64,000 nt of DNA from Psococerastis gibbosa (taxonomy: Eukaryota; Arthropoda; Insecta; Psocodea; Psocidae), in the NCBI GenBank assembly GCA_963971405.1, contig OZ020485.1, positions 35,979,921 through 36,043,920 on the forward strand. The letters are read 5' to 3'. This document shows positions 10,203-20,634 of the stretch, in pieces. Position numbers and translations under genes: made by a program. Each line of letters opens with the position of its first letter. Position 1 is the stretch's first letter. The notes under the pieces are model-generated. The model was not told the origin of the DNA. It saw only the letters and a program-made list of their open reading frames with translations, and ran no database searches.

Positions 10203-12302
10203 TTTTAATTTTAGGTGCCACCTAGCTGCCACGTCTGGCGGGAGCAAATGTCTTATATATATAGTATTATAGGCAGAACTCTAATTCCACGTACCTACCG
10301 TATAAATTTATTTATATACTACAATATGAGTTAATTGTAAGAGCGGGCCGAAAATTCGCCCATATGCGGAAAATACAAGACAATTCTTTTCTTTCTTTTC
10401 TTTCTTTTAAACAATGCTTATTAAATGCAATAAAGCGTTTAATAATTCCATTCTGGCTTGGATGTTCCAATGACGTTCTTGTCGTTCTACTGTGTATGAT
10501 TTTAAATTTGGTATGGTCGCAAAAAAGGTCGAATAGTCCCAAATCACGTGACTTGCGCAAAACAACGGTTGCGGTATATATGATGAGTAATATGACATGT
10601 TCGATGTTTGAAAATTAAATATTTAATAAAGCCGATATTGTAAGCATAACCGGGAGTCATGCTCATAAATAAATTACATCCAATCTTGCTAACCACATTG
10701 TTGAATGCAATGAATTTGCCATTTTCGAGCAACTATAAATATTTAAAATCAGAAAATCACCCATGTGACTTCCTCACTTAACATGTGCACAGCATATGGG
10801 GTCGATTTTGGTCAGCAGTTTGGCTTTTAAAGGGAGTAACCGACTGTGAGCGGTTCACGAAGTTCCTGCCTATAAGAAAGAGTAGTATACTCGAACTATA
10901 ACTCAAGCAAAGATGTAAAATATGGCGCCTAGCCATAAGCAAAGTAAGGCTGACAGTGGTGAAACGTATGCGGGGAAATGTTAAGGGAAATGCCAAAGGT
11001 TGTCAAATGAAATGTAAATGATTTTGTCGCGTTCCAACATAAAAAAATAAAATTGCGGCGAAGGAAGAAATAATGAACAATTCAGCATGTAGGGCTGACA
11101 ACAGAACTGACGCAGTAAGTTCTGCGCACTTGACTTGTCAATCTTAATAGTTTTATTATGGCTGTGATTAGCTTATAGCGAGAATCTCCAAGTTTAATTA
11201 CGGTCACAACGTTTGCCCCTGCATTGTTTACGCTCAGGATGCCCATCTTACCCGCCTGAATATTGCGTATCTTAAATTTCGGTATAAGTTGCTAATATTA
11301 TTTAGTTGAAATTCAGTAAAATTTCTTACCAAAGTATGATAAATAAAACAACTTCGGTATGGGCCTAGATAGTTTCATTTCAAGGTAACAATTTAGTGAA
11401 ATGTAAAAAATGTAAAAAATTCTGCGTGAGGGTCATGTTTACATTTTCATGATAATAAAAATCATACTAAAAGAATGAACTGTGACGTAGTTACAAACCA
11501 TAAATGGGTTAAGGAGGTACCTACAAAACCATGTCCCTAGTAAAGAACGAAGTTTTAAATGGTGCAGCAGCTGTTGAAATCATTTTCAATGTGTATGATT
11601 CTTTTAATAAGGAAGTTGAATCATGTAGCCACGCACATGTATTTAATTATTGATTTGTTCAAAAAGTTATGCATATGTGCAAATCAACAAATTATTCTGT
11701 GACCACTTGCCATGATTCACGACTGATTCCGAAATTGGTCGATCCATACCGGGCAAGCAGAAATAAATACCTGCATATCTACTTCTCTATACTATATACC
11801 TTAAATGGCGAAACTACCGGATAAATCTACCTACTAAATCTTTACTGTCGATAAACACAGCACGTTTTCCACCCGTTTACCATGAATTAACCATGATTTT
11901 ACACATTAAATTAGGGCTCTAAATATATTTACAATAAATAAGTTCGTCGCACCTTAACCATTAGATTTTGTAATAATTGTTACAAAAATGTTGAATTGGA
12001 TGGTGCAGAGCTCCCCTTTGCCGATGAATAATAGTCGTATCTAATGAAATTGTCTAAATTAAGTTAAAACAAAGTTTTACGCGGCGTCATCGTTATGAGT
12101 CAAGTGGATGGTCGTAAACCTTCTAATTAAATTACCAGCCGTTATGAAGGTACGGTACGGTAGGTATTGCAACACCTTCGTATCGTGTGATTTATTAGTA
12201 GCGGTTTCAGTCTAATTCAATTCCATTCAACGATTCTGATGTAATCTGCAAAGGTAATAATTCATCTGTAACTGCTAAGGCTTTCCCGGCCGGAGTCGAA
12301 TG
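10203..12302. other. No gene seen
   Basis: About 2.1 kb without a supported gene. ORFs at 10312-10996 overlap one another on both strands and have no family features. A 40-codon ORF at 11531 (plus) also lacks any recognisable motif. Confidence 0.45.
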
Positions 12303-12521
12303 AAGAACCAGTAGAGTCCGGGCTGATGGGCCGTGGTCGAAATGAAAGTGAACTTAACGTTTCGTCAACATCTGCGGGTAGCGAGCTACGGAGCCACCGA
12401 GGTACAACCTTCGATGTCTACGCAGCGCCACTGAAGATGTCGACCGCAGATGTTGAGGAAACATTTGGAAGTTCACTTTCATTTCGGCCATGGCCCATCA
12501 GCCCGGACTCTACTGGTTCTT
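12303..12521. mobile_element. Foldback element, family FB2, copy 1
   Basis: A palindrome of about 219 bp. The left arm AAGAACCAGTAGAGTCCGGG is mirrored by the right end CCCGGACTCTACTGGTTCTT. The arms stay paired for about 75 bp, including the GTGAAC and CATCTGCGG blocks. The centre has CGATGTCTACGCAGCGCCAC. Related single or double arms occur at 41070, 42345 and 62374. Confidence 0.8.
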
Positions 12522-12552
12522 AAATAATTCATCTCCTCACTTGGACTACTTT

Positions 12553-12752
12553 GACTTCGACTTCGATGGCCAGGTAGAAGCGTGTTTGTACTTGTGCGAG
12601 TCTCTACACGCCATGCGATTGGAGACGTGTCGTAACTCGACACAAGTACCAATTAGGTAACTTAGTGAGGCGACTGAAGAGGTCAATTGGATACATTCAT
12701 TGAATTGTTTGTATGCGATTATAACCTTTTTATTAAAAAAAAAACAACTTAT
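12553..12752 (+). repeat. SINE-2 family, copy 2
   Basis: Matches the 9153 copy across its length, from the CTTGTACTTGTGCGAGTCTC block to the CCTTTTTATTAAAAAAAA tail. The intact LINE starts about 50 bp downstream. Confidence 0.75.
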
Positions 12753-12799
12753 AAATAGGCAGTATTTTTGTATGTGCCATTACCGAATTATATAAAAGT

Positions 12800-12938
12800 T
12801 CAGTTCAGTTCGGACCGTGCTAGCGATTAGACGTGTTTTTCTTCTTGACGAAACCTGTCTTTGTGCGGTCGTGGAGTGTTAAGTTTTTCTTATCGGTTTA
12901 TATTAGGAATTTCGCATTTCTTTGGATATTCCTTTTAA
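12800..12938 (+). promoter_or_regulatory. LINE 5' UTR with likely internal promoter
   Basis: About 140 bases between the presumed element start and ORF1. It opens with the repeat CAGTTCAGTTCGGACCG. I and Jockey elements generally carry an internal Pol II promoter at this position. No TATA box is needed, although TTATATAAAAG lies directly upstream at 12788. The assignment is by position. Confidence 0.4.
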
Positions 12939-14354
12939 ATGACGAAACGGAAAAAACAAAAACAGAGTAGCTCACCAGAGGAGGAAACTCCTCCAATTTT
13001 GCCCTCATGGAGTAACAAACCAACCGTATTCCAAATCAGCCATGCCGATGACAACAAATCTTTATCTGATGTGTCTCCATTTCTGATAGAAAAGGCTTTA
13101 AAGTCGTCAGTGACAGGAGATTTAAAACTCATTAAAAAGCAACGATCCGGCCACATTGTGATCGAAGTTGCCAACAGTAAACAGGCCGAACAAGTGCAGA
13201 ATATGCGGTCACTTCTCGGACAGGTTAAAGTTAGGGTGCAGCCCCATCCATCTTTGAACCTCATTCGAGGAGTGGTTAGATGTTGGGACCTAGGATCCCT
13301 GGAGGACAAAGAAATTTTGAGGGCACTTACACCTCAGGGGGTGTCAGACGTGCGTAGAATTAGCCCCAAAATGTCGCCTCGACCACCAGTATTTTTATTA
13401 ACTTTCGCGACCCCCTCTCTCCCGGGACAAATCAAAATTCTGACGTCTAATTTCATCATCGAACCTTACTACCAGCCACCCCTACGCTGCTACAGGTGCA
13501 ACTCTTATGGGCACCATAGCCAAACCTGCAACCGTACTGCCACTTGCTGGAAGTGTGGCAAGGCGAAATCAGACAGTCATAACGAAGCAACGTGTAGGGA
13601 ACAAACCCACTGTACTGCTTGCAAGTCTGATGACCACAATGTGCGCTCACCGACATGCCCTGTCTATATCACTGAAAAGAAAGCTGTACGTCTGTCCTCT
13701 CGAGAGAACATCCCCATCCCTGCGGCCCGGAAATTCATAAAAGCCACCCCCCAAGGGGTTAATCCTTTTATCAGCTACGCACAACTCATCAAAGGTCAGG
13801 GAACTCCGCGTAGTGTGCCTCCTCCGATCACCACACCCTCGCATTTCCCTCCGCTCCAAACGCGAGGCATACTCCCCAACTTCCAACCAACAGTGGAACG
13901 GTTAACCACTAATACAATCAGGCCGAGGGCAACCCCAATGGCCAACTGTGAAAACTGTCAAGTATTATTACCTGCCATTGACAAATTAACTACACAAGTG
14001 GCCAGCCTTACAAACTTAGTAACCAATTTACTACGAATAATTCACACCAACATGGATGCTGAAAACCAGAAAAACTTAATGAATGAATTGGGTATGACAC
14101 CCGGACAATCGGGAACTGAAATGGAAATTGCTGCAGTTTTGCACTCAACAGAACAACAGCAACCCCCAGAAAATTTCGCCATGACAGCTCCCGAGGAGCA
14201 TAGCATTAGCCCATCGGGGACCAATTTGAACAATCAAACCACCCTAATTAACCAACCCATCTCCCTGCAGCTGCCTAAGAGCAGGCTCCAAGGTCATAGC
14301 ATGGCACACACCACTGCTTTGCCCTTATCCCCTGAGATACCAGAGGAATTCTGA
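12939..14354 (+). CDS. LINE ORF1, gag-like RNA-binding protein
   Basis: 471 residues. After a Lys-rich start (TKRKKQKQ) and an RRM-like region there are three zinc knuckles at about residues 185-240: CYRCNSYGHHSQTC (CX2CX4HX4C), CWKCGKAKSDSHNEATC with wider spacing, and CTACKSDDHNVRSPTC. This is the usual C-terminal nucleic-acid-binding module of I- and Jockey-type ORF1 proteins, which coat the element RNA. The C-terminal third is Pro/Gln/Thr-rich and low in structure. The start ATG follows a stop-free stretch of only a few codons and is the first in frame. The stop TGA overlaps the ORF2 start. Confidence 0.93.
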   Translation: MTKRKKQKQSSSPEEETPPILPSWSNKPTVFQISHADDNKSLSDVSPFLIEKALKSSVTGDLKLIKKQRSGHIVIEVANSKQAEQVQNMRSLLGQVKVRVQPHPSLNLIRGVVRCWDLGSLEDKEILRALTPQGVSDVRRISPKMSPRPPVFLLTFATPSLPGQIKILTSNFIIEPYYQPPLRCYRCNSYGHHSQTCNRTATCWKCGKAKSDSHNEATCREQTHCTACKSDDHNVRSPTCPVYITEKKAVRLSSRENIPIPAARKFIKATPQGVNPFISYAQLIKGQGTPRSVPPPITTPSHFPPLQTRGILPNFQPTVERLTTNTIRPRATPMANCENCQVLLPAIDKLTTQVASLTNLVTNLLRIIHTNMDAENQKNLMNELGMTPGQSGTEMEIAAVLHSTEQQQPPENFAMTAPEEHSISPSGTNLNNQTTLINQPISLQLPKSRLQGHSMAHTTALPLSPEIPEEF

Positions 14355-17300
14355 TGGCATCCATTTTTCAATGGAATGTAAACGGTTTTGACATTAGAAA
14401 AGAGGAACTGCAGCTGTTAATAACGCAACTTAGCCCGCTAATCATAATTCTACAGGAAACACATCTAAAACTAAATCAATCAGTAGACTTAACCGGCTAT
14501 GACTTGTATCATAATCCCATAAAGACCCCTATGGGGGCGAGAGCACGAGGTGGCGCTGCAATACTGGTTGCAAACTATCTGGCTACGCAGCAGATACAAC
14601 TTTTAACTGATCTCGAAGCAGTAGCAGTCAGAACGACACTTAAAACACCAATCACCTTCTGCTCCATATATATCCCTCCAAATCGACAATTTAATAGAAA
14701 CGATTTAAATAGCATAATACAGCAGCTCCCCAAACCTTATATAATCGGCATGGATGCAAACGCACACTCACCCATCTTTGACACAACACGACATACGGCC
14801 GATGCAAAAGGGAGGGAAATCGAGCAGGTCCTCATAGATAATAACATCACCCTGTTAAATAATGGACAAGTCACACACTTCAGTACCCATCAAACCTCTT
14901 CAGCAATAGACCTAACTCTGGTACACCCACGAATAGCGGTTGATTTTGAATGGCAGGTCCATGACGACCGAAGGGGAAGTGATCACCACCCCATTGAAAT
15001 CACATATATCCCGGGCATACCTCAAGCAACCCCTTGCCCGAAATGGAACTTAAAAAATGCAGATTGGAACGCTTTCCGGGCGTCACTCACAATGGCTACC
15101 CCAACCATTACTGGGGACATAGATGAAAGCTTGACAGCCATAATTAAGCCAATCATGGCCGCCGCCCAGACCCATTTTTCCAAAAAGCACCCCATTCAGT
15201 CCAAGAGAAAGTTAGTACCTTGGTGGAATGACCACTGCTCCCGTGCCGTTAAATTGCGTAGATCCTTATACCACAAATTTAAAGTTTTCCCTAGCCAAAC
15301 TAATCTGTTGCTTCTCAAAAAACAGGAAGCCCTTACCAGGCGTATTCTCAAGCAGGAAAAGAAATCCTACTGGCAGAATTTCGTATCATCCCTTAGAACC
15401 GACGTACCTATGGCTACAGTATGGAATAAAATTAGGCATATAAGAGGCATAACACGACCAGTAAACTGGGGTCCACTACAAATTGAAGATCGTTGTTACA
15501 CTAGTATACAAGATATCGCGAACCAGTTTGCAATTTTTTTTGGGGAAATTTCGAGTAATGAATGTATTCCCCTAACCTCCCTTATGTCGAAGTCCATTCT
15601 GGAAGCCTCCCCAATTACGGTAACAGGGGGGCACAATGAACCCTACAACGCCCAATTTACTTTGAAAGAATTGCAATACGCGCTTTCCCAATGTAAAAAC
15701 ACGGCCCCCGGACCTGATTCCCTTCCATATATTTTCATTAAAGAGATGCCACAACACTATAAATCGCTGCTACTTGCGCTATACAATGCAATATGGACAA
15801 AACATAAATTTCCAGGAGCGTGGCGTCACTCCATACTAATACCCATACGAAAGCCACAAAAAAATTCCGGTGCACCTTCTTCTTACCGCCCTATATCCCT
15901 AACGAACTGCCTATGCAAAATAATGGAAAGATTAGTCAATAATAGACTAACGCACATTCTCGAACAGCGCCAGTTGATCACAAATTACCAGTGTGGAGGC
16001 AGAAAAGGTCGCACTACTACAGATCTATTAGCAAGGGTAACTCAAAACATACAACAGGGTTTTACACGTCGCCAACACACCGTAGCCGTGTTCTTTGACT
16101 TGGAGGCCGCCTACAACAAGCTGTGGCACCATCAAATTTTAAAAACTATGGAAAGATGGGGACTCTGTGGGAACCTACTAAGCTTCATCAAGAACTTTCT
16201 AAGAGACCGCTCCCTGACCGTCCGTTTGGGTGAGACCCTATCAAAAATTGAACGTTTAGATAATGGGACCCCCCAGGGGTCCATTTTAAGTTGCAGTATA
16301 TTTATTATAGCAATCAATTCAATCAGCGACTACTTATCGCCGGATATTTTGGCGTCACTATATATAGATGATTTGTGTATCATGTATTCATCCCCTAGCC
16401 TGCCAGTAATTAAAAACAAACTCACCCTTGCTATAAGATCTCTAGAACAGTGGGCCAGAGAGAATGGTTTTGTTTTCTCTATAAATAAAACTTCCGCTGT
16501 TCACTTCTGCAGAAAAAGAAGGTGCAATAATCATCCCCGCCTGACGCTAAACAACCATCCGATCCTATTCAAACAATCCCATAAATTTTTAGGCTTAACT
16601 CTGGACAGGCGCCTCACTTGGACTGAGCATATAACCAGTCTCAGGCATAAATGCATTCTAGATCTGAACGCATTGAAAGTTGTGGCCAATCAAAATTGGG
16701 GGGCAGATGTGAAGATCCTCCTTACGATGTACAGAGCATTGATACGTTCCAAAATCGATTATGGCTGCATCATGTACGCTTCAGCAAATAAAACATTGTT
16801 AAGGGCTCTGGATGTGGTGCATAACACAGCCATCCGCCTTTGCCTGGGTGCCTTTAAATCTAGCCCTACAAACAGTATAGGGGTAGTGGCAGGGGAGCCA
16901 CCTCTGCATATTCGCAGAGACAAGTTAATGGTCACCTTTTATTCCCGAGTCATTAGCAATCCACATCTAGTCACCCTGACTGATGTAACAGACACATCTT
17001 TTGACACCGTCTATAGAACCCACCCTCGATCATCTCACCCCTATTCCTACAGATTACGACTACTTTTAGAAAAGCTAACCACCCGCTTGCCACCAATTAC
17101 AATGCATTACACTCTCGGGTTCACTCCGCCACCACCATGGATTGTCCCTAAAATACGGTGCGACACGTCCCTGACAGATTATCCCAAAGATATTATTCCG
17201 CATGTTTTTGTAAACAAATACTTTAAGAATAAACTGCTGTTTTACCCGACTCACACATGGCACCATTTCTATACGGATGGCTCCAAAACCAAGTACGGCG

Positions 17301-18067
17301 CAGGGGCCGGTGTGTCATATAATTCAGATCTTCTCCTCATACCTTTATTGCCGCAAGCGTCCGTCTATACAGCTGAACTTGTAGCTATACATCAAGCAAT
17401 ATTGCATATTATAAAACATTCCATAGACAGAGCACTTATCATCTCCGACAGCTTAGCCGCACTTACAGCTATTCAGCAATTATATCCTAAAAATCCCCTA
17501 ATACACCTAATTATTAATTTAATCGCATGCCTGCCACCGACCCAATGCATTGAGTTTCTCTGGGCCCCATCCCACATAGGGATAGAGGGTAATGACAGGG
17601 CCGACAACGCAGCCAATTCTGCAACAAGTCTTCATTCTCCCCCCTTCCCTTACTTTCCCCCGTCAGACTTTAAAAATACAGCACACAACCTCTTAACAGA
17701 ATGTTGGCAGACAGAGTGGAGTACTGCGAAGGAAAATAAACTAAGAACAATACAACCAAGGGTGGGGGGCTGGAACTTGTTCGAGCACCAGATGAGTAGA
17801 AGAGACCAAGTGAAGGTGGTTCGTTTGAGAATAGGCCATACAAGGTTAACACATGGACACCTAATGGCAGGCACCCCACCCCCCATATGCCACAATTGTC
17901 AGGTACGACTAACTATTCCTCACATTGTCATAGAATGCCCTGTCTACTCAAGATACAGAACCTTCCCTCCTGATACAGATTTCCAGAAAGCAGTCTCGCA
18001 CAATACAATTCTTCTCCAGCACACCATTCCTTTTCTTCACTCAACAGCTCTGGCAAGCCTCATCTAA
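14354..18067 (+). CDS. LINE ORF2: endonuclease, reverse transcriptase, RNase H
   Basis: 1237 residues, uninterrupted. The N-terminal APE-type endonuclease has N8 in WNVNG, E35 in QETHLK, YIPPN near 107, GMDANAH near 133 and the catalytic SDHHPI near 209. The reverse transcriptase has FFDLEAAYN near 580, GTPQGS near 637 and YIDD near 668. The RNase H has FYTDGSK near 971, the TAELVAIHQA glutamate, the ISDSLAAL aspartate and WAPSHIGIEGNDRAD near 1080. A C-terminal CHNC...H...C motif (near residue 1179) is the zinc-binding tail seen in this group. All catalytic residues that I can check are present. It starts with ATG within TGATG, overlapping the ORF1 stop by one base, so translation is probably by termination-reinitiation. 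Confidence 0.95.
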   Translation: MASIFQWNVNGFDIRKEELQLLITQLSPLIIILQETHLKLNQSVDLTGYDLYHNPIKTPMGARARGGAAILVANYLATQQIQLLTDLEAVAVRTTLKTPITFCSIYIPPNRQFNRNDLNSIIQQLPKPYIIGMDANAHSPIFDTTRHTADAKGREIEQVLIDNNITLLNNGQVTHFSTHQTSSAIDLTLVHPRIAVDFEWQVHDDRRGSDHHPIEITYIPGIPQATPCPKWNLKNADWNAFRASLTMATPTITGDIDESLTAIIKPIMAAAQTHFSKKHPIQSKRKLVPWWNDHCSRAVKLRRSLYHKFKVFPSQTNLLLLKKQEALTRRILKQEKKSYWQNFVSSLRTDVPMATVWNKIRHIRGITRPVNWGPLQIEDRCYTSIQDIANQFAIFFGEISSNECIPLTSLMSKSILEASPITVTGGHNEPYNAQFTLKELQYALSQCKNTAPGPDSLPYIFIKEMPQHYKSLLLALYNAIWTKHKFPGAWRHSILIPIRKPQKNSGAPSSYRPISLTNCLCKIMERLVNNRLTHILEQRQLITNYQCGGRKGRTTTDLLARVTQNIQQGFTRRQHTVAVFFDLEAAYNKLWHHQILKTMERWGLCGNLLSFIKNFLRDRSLTVRLGETLSKIERLDNGTPQGSILSCSIFIIAINSISDYLSPDILASLYIDDLCIMYSSPSLPVIKNKLTLAIRSLEQWARENGFVFSINKTSAVHFCRKRRCNNHPRLTLNNHPILFKQSHKFLGLTLDRRLTWTEHITSLRHKCILDLNALKVVANQNWGADVKILLTMYRALIRSKIDYGCIMYASANKTLLRALDVVHNTAIRLCLGAFKSSPTNSIGVVAGEPPLHIRRDKLMVTFYSRVISNPHLVTLTDVTDTSFDTVYRTHPRSSHPYSYRLRLLLEKLTTRLPPITMHYTLGFTPPPPWIVPKIRCDTSLTDYPKDIIPHVFVNKYFKNKLLFYPTHTWHHFYTDGSKTKYGAGAGVSYNSDLLLIPLLPQASVYTAELVAIHQAILHIIKHSIDRALIISDSLAALTAIQQLYPKNPLIHLIINLIACLPPTQCIEFLWAPSHIGIEGNDRADNAANSATSLHSPPFPYFPPSDFKNTAHNLLTECWQTEWSTAKENKLRTIQPRVGGWNLFEHQMSRRDQVKVVRLRIGHTRLTHGHLMAGTPPPICHNCQVRLTIPHIVIECPVYSRYRTFPPDTDFQKAVSHNTILLQHTIPFLHSTALASLI

Positions 18068-18260
18068 CAAACAACACACTACTTTAATACAAGCATTGGC
18101 AAACTGCCCTTAGACGGTCACTGGGCAACCCGTTGTCCAGTGCCCTCCTGATCGCAGTTTGCCACACACCACCAACTAATACCATACACACACAACACAG
18201 ACAACACCGGCAACTACAAACCAGAAAGCGCGTTTACCCACACGGGTCTGGCGCTTTATA

Positions 18261-18262
<2 letters not shown>
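18068..18262 (+). other. LINE 3' UTR with nested stem-loop
   Basis: An outer stem GGCAAACTGC (18098-18107) pairs with GCAGTTTGCC (18154-18163). Inside it, CACTGGGCAAC (18119-18129) pairs with GTTGTCCAGTG (18132-18142) over 11 positions with one G-U and a two-base turn. Such 3' structures are recognition sites for the reverse transcriptase in several LINE groups (family knowledge). That role here is inferred. Confidence 0.7.

Positions 18263-18334
<72 letters not shown>
18263..18334 (+). other. LINE poly(A) tail, 72 A
   Basis: An uninterrupted run of 72 A directly after CTTTATAAT. Length and purity suggest a young insertion, although the exact length is unreliable in assemblies. Confidence 0.95.
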
Positions 18335-18337
<3 letters not shown>

Positions 18338-18510
18338 ATCGGTGTTTATCCTTGGCCTACATTCTTTGAAAACGCTGGAGCTGGAAGCTGACCTTCGCGA
18401 GTTGGGAGTCCGTAGATGGTGGAACGTTGTACAAAACCGAGATGACTGGAGGAGTGTTGTCGAGCCCATCAAGGGCTGTAGAGCAAGAAGAAGATCTTGC
18501 AATCATAGTC
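18335..18510 (+). pseudogene. 3' end of another LINE ORF2 (fragment)
   Basis: A short frame reads ADLRELGVRRWWNVVQNRDD followed by WRSVVE and a basic tail. This has the form of the C-terminal end of LINE proteins (D-x-x-x-WR motif). It is followed by an AAGAAGAAG simple tail. It is only a remnant and shows no RT domain. Confidence 0.5.
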
Positions 18511-20634
18511 CTACTAACGTAATGAAACAAAAAAATAATTGATTTAGCAGTATTTTGAAAATATGAGTTTTGTTTCATTAATTTAATTTAATAAACCCTC
18601 TGGTCTTTTTCGAGGATATAAAAGACGGTCTGGGAAGAGTAGAGTGGTCTTACAAAATTTGCTTTTTTTAGTTTTCAGTGTCAATCCCCCTTTCACCGAA
18701 AAAAAAAATGCTAAAGCCACGCTTGTTCCCCACAGCAAAGTCTTGCCAATCACCCGGCATAACAATTATATAAAGCAAGTCCATCCCCTATTGTCGCTCC
18801 CAGTTCTTTCTGATCAGTGAATAAATCCGGTCAATCATGTTTTCTCTTTCACCAGTTTCTCTCTTTATTTGCAGTTTCTGGAAGGTTTGTTTGTACTGAA
18901 CCGGGCCAATACGCAAACTTTTCTTAAAATTAGATTCCTCACAGTAGCTTAGACTGCATTCGCCTCACCTATGATCTCTTTCTGAAGGGGCTAAAAAATT
19001 TCAATATAATCTGGAACATAGCCTAATGGATAATACAATACAATAATATATGGAATTTCAATTTAGGTACCGGTAGCCGAAAATATATAAAAAACTGAAA
19101 CGACCGAAGAAAACCTTAATTTCAACCCTCCAGACAAAACACAGTGTGACCGCTACGGTTCAATAGTTTCTCTCATTATAATGAGTGTAGTAGGTCTATA
19201 ACAAATGAAATGAAATGAAATACAAATAATATATTTTCACAGAACTACAAGTGTATAACAACAAAGAATATTACACTAATTACAAAATCATCACCCTATT
19301 TAGTAGTTAGTAGAGTAGGCAGGTAATAATTCGTATGAAAGTCGTTCGACAGCATGCAACATAGGGGTAAGATTATTTTATGTCTCATAAAAAATGCTAT
19401 CAAAAAATTAGAGTTAATAATTTTTAGTTGTTCGTATTTATTGTCAAATTCTTCCTGGTTTTGGGCTCTGTTTAAGCTCAAAAGTTAAATACTTGGATTT
19501 AAGTTTGAGTTAGTAGGTTTTGGTCAAGGAGCTCTTTAATTTTGTTCAAATCATTATTAGCTTGTAAGAAAGTTTCTTCCCAAGAGTGCAAAGGTAACCC
19601 ATAGCCAATCAAATAGCTCACCCCTGCGAAGTTACAAAGCCATGGTTTCCGCGTGACCTCACAATGAGCCAGTGTGTACCAGACGCTTTTGCAACAGTTT
19701 AGCTAAGTTGCATTGTACCCGTATAGACCTATTCGTACAACAAAATTTGAAGTACGATTTCAAGAATTTGACCGGGGGAATTACCTGTTCATATACACCA
19801 TACATTGTGTATTTTTACACTTCATAAAATTATATACAATTATATACAATATATTATATTTGATCTCTTGCAGTACAGTACCCATAATTAATTCCATAAC
19901 ACTAGGTACCTGCAGTCCTAACAAAAAATGAAAAAACTTACCCGGGGAATTTAATTTAACACATTTTTTAACTTTAAAAAACTTACCCACGACAACCAGA
20001 TGACATTCATTGTGTACCTGTTAGGTTGGTACCACAGAGTCCAGAAAAAACTAATTTATGCATTATTTAAGAATTAATTTATTAATCTCTACTACTGACA
20101 AACAATATACTATATAACAATGCATAATAAATATCTAAATTAATTATCCGCGAGCTGATATTCATTAGCCTTTAAATTTAGTACAGTGTAATCTTATTCC
20201 CGGATTAGTTATTCCATCCATCTTGAGCTAGGGCAGCACCTGATTTTTTTTAAATCTATTTTTATTTATCTTCATAAATTGTTTGTCGATCGGGAATGAT
20301 GGCGAAATGCGAAATTCACAGCGCCCTCTTGTGATAAAATATTTTCTAATTGAATGTCTATTGAATGATTGTCCGATTGAATTCCGCGCATTTGCAATAA
20401 TAATTCACTGGAATGCTTTATGGTATTTCAGACTACACATTTACCAGTGGAAATTCTTGCATTTCCGTTTGCATGGAATGAGAAATGTCTTGGAAGTCGG
20501 TATATCTTTTCCATACGAGGAACAATAAGCGTTGGCTACAATTAGGTACTTATAAGGCGTTTCAAAATGTCAGTTTTTCAATGGTAATTTGGCCATCATA
20601 ATTTAGGGTTACATAGTTATTGGTTTCCTACGCA
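18511..20634. other. No gene seen
   Basis: About 2.1 kb of AT-rich DNA without a supported gene. ORFs at 19296, 19713 and 20283 have no domain or splice-site support, and I found no further upstream exon of the receptor here. Confidence 0.4.

Larger units (their letters stand above)
12800..18334 (+). mobile_element. Full-length I-superfamily LINE (non-LTR retrotransposon)
   Basis: An element of about 5.5 kb with a 5' UTR, a gag-like ORF1, an ORF2 with endonuclease, reverse transcriptase and RNase H, a structured 3' UTR and a 72-base poly(A). The presence of RNase H places it in the I superfamily (I, Nimb, LOA and relatives) rather than Jockey. I put the 5' end at the CAGTTCAGTTCGGACCG block near 12800. 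An alternative start near 12903 is suggested by the similarity of TTATCGGTTTAT (12890-12901) to the sequence after the poly(A), TTATCGGTGTTTAT. Open ORFs and the long uninterrupted A tail point to recent insertion. Confidence 0.92.

Noticed and set aside
11531-11653. 40-codon ORF starting MSLVKNEVLNG
   Set aside because: No homologue recognised, no splice or promoter support, short.
12935-13886. Minus-strand and alternate-frame ORFs across LINE ORF1
   Set aside because: Shadows of ORF1, which has zinc knuckles and the expected position.
18176-18502. 108-residue minus-strand ORF with a long Phe run
   Set aside because: The Phe run is the LINE poly(A) read backwards.
20283-20528. 81-residue plus-strand ORF, considered as an upstream receptor exon
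   Set aside because: No Cache-domain residues and no matching phase or splice sites.
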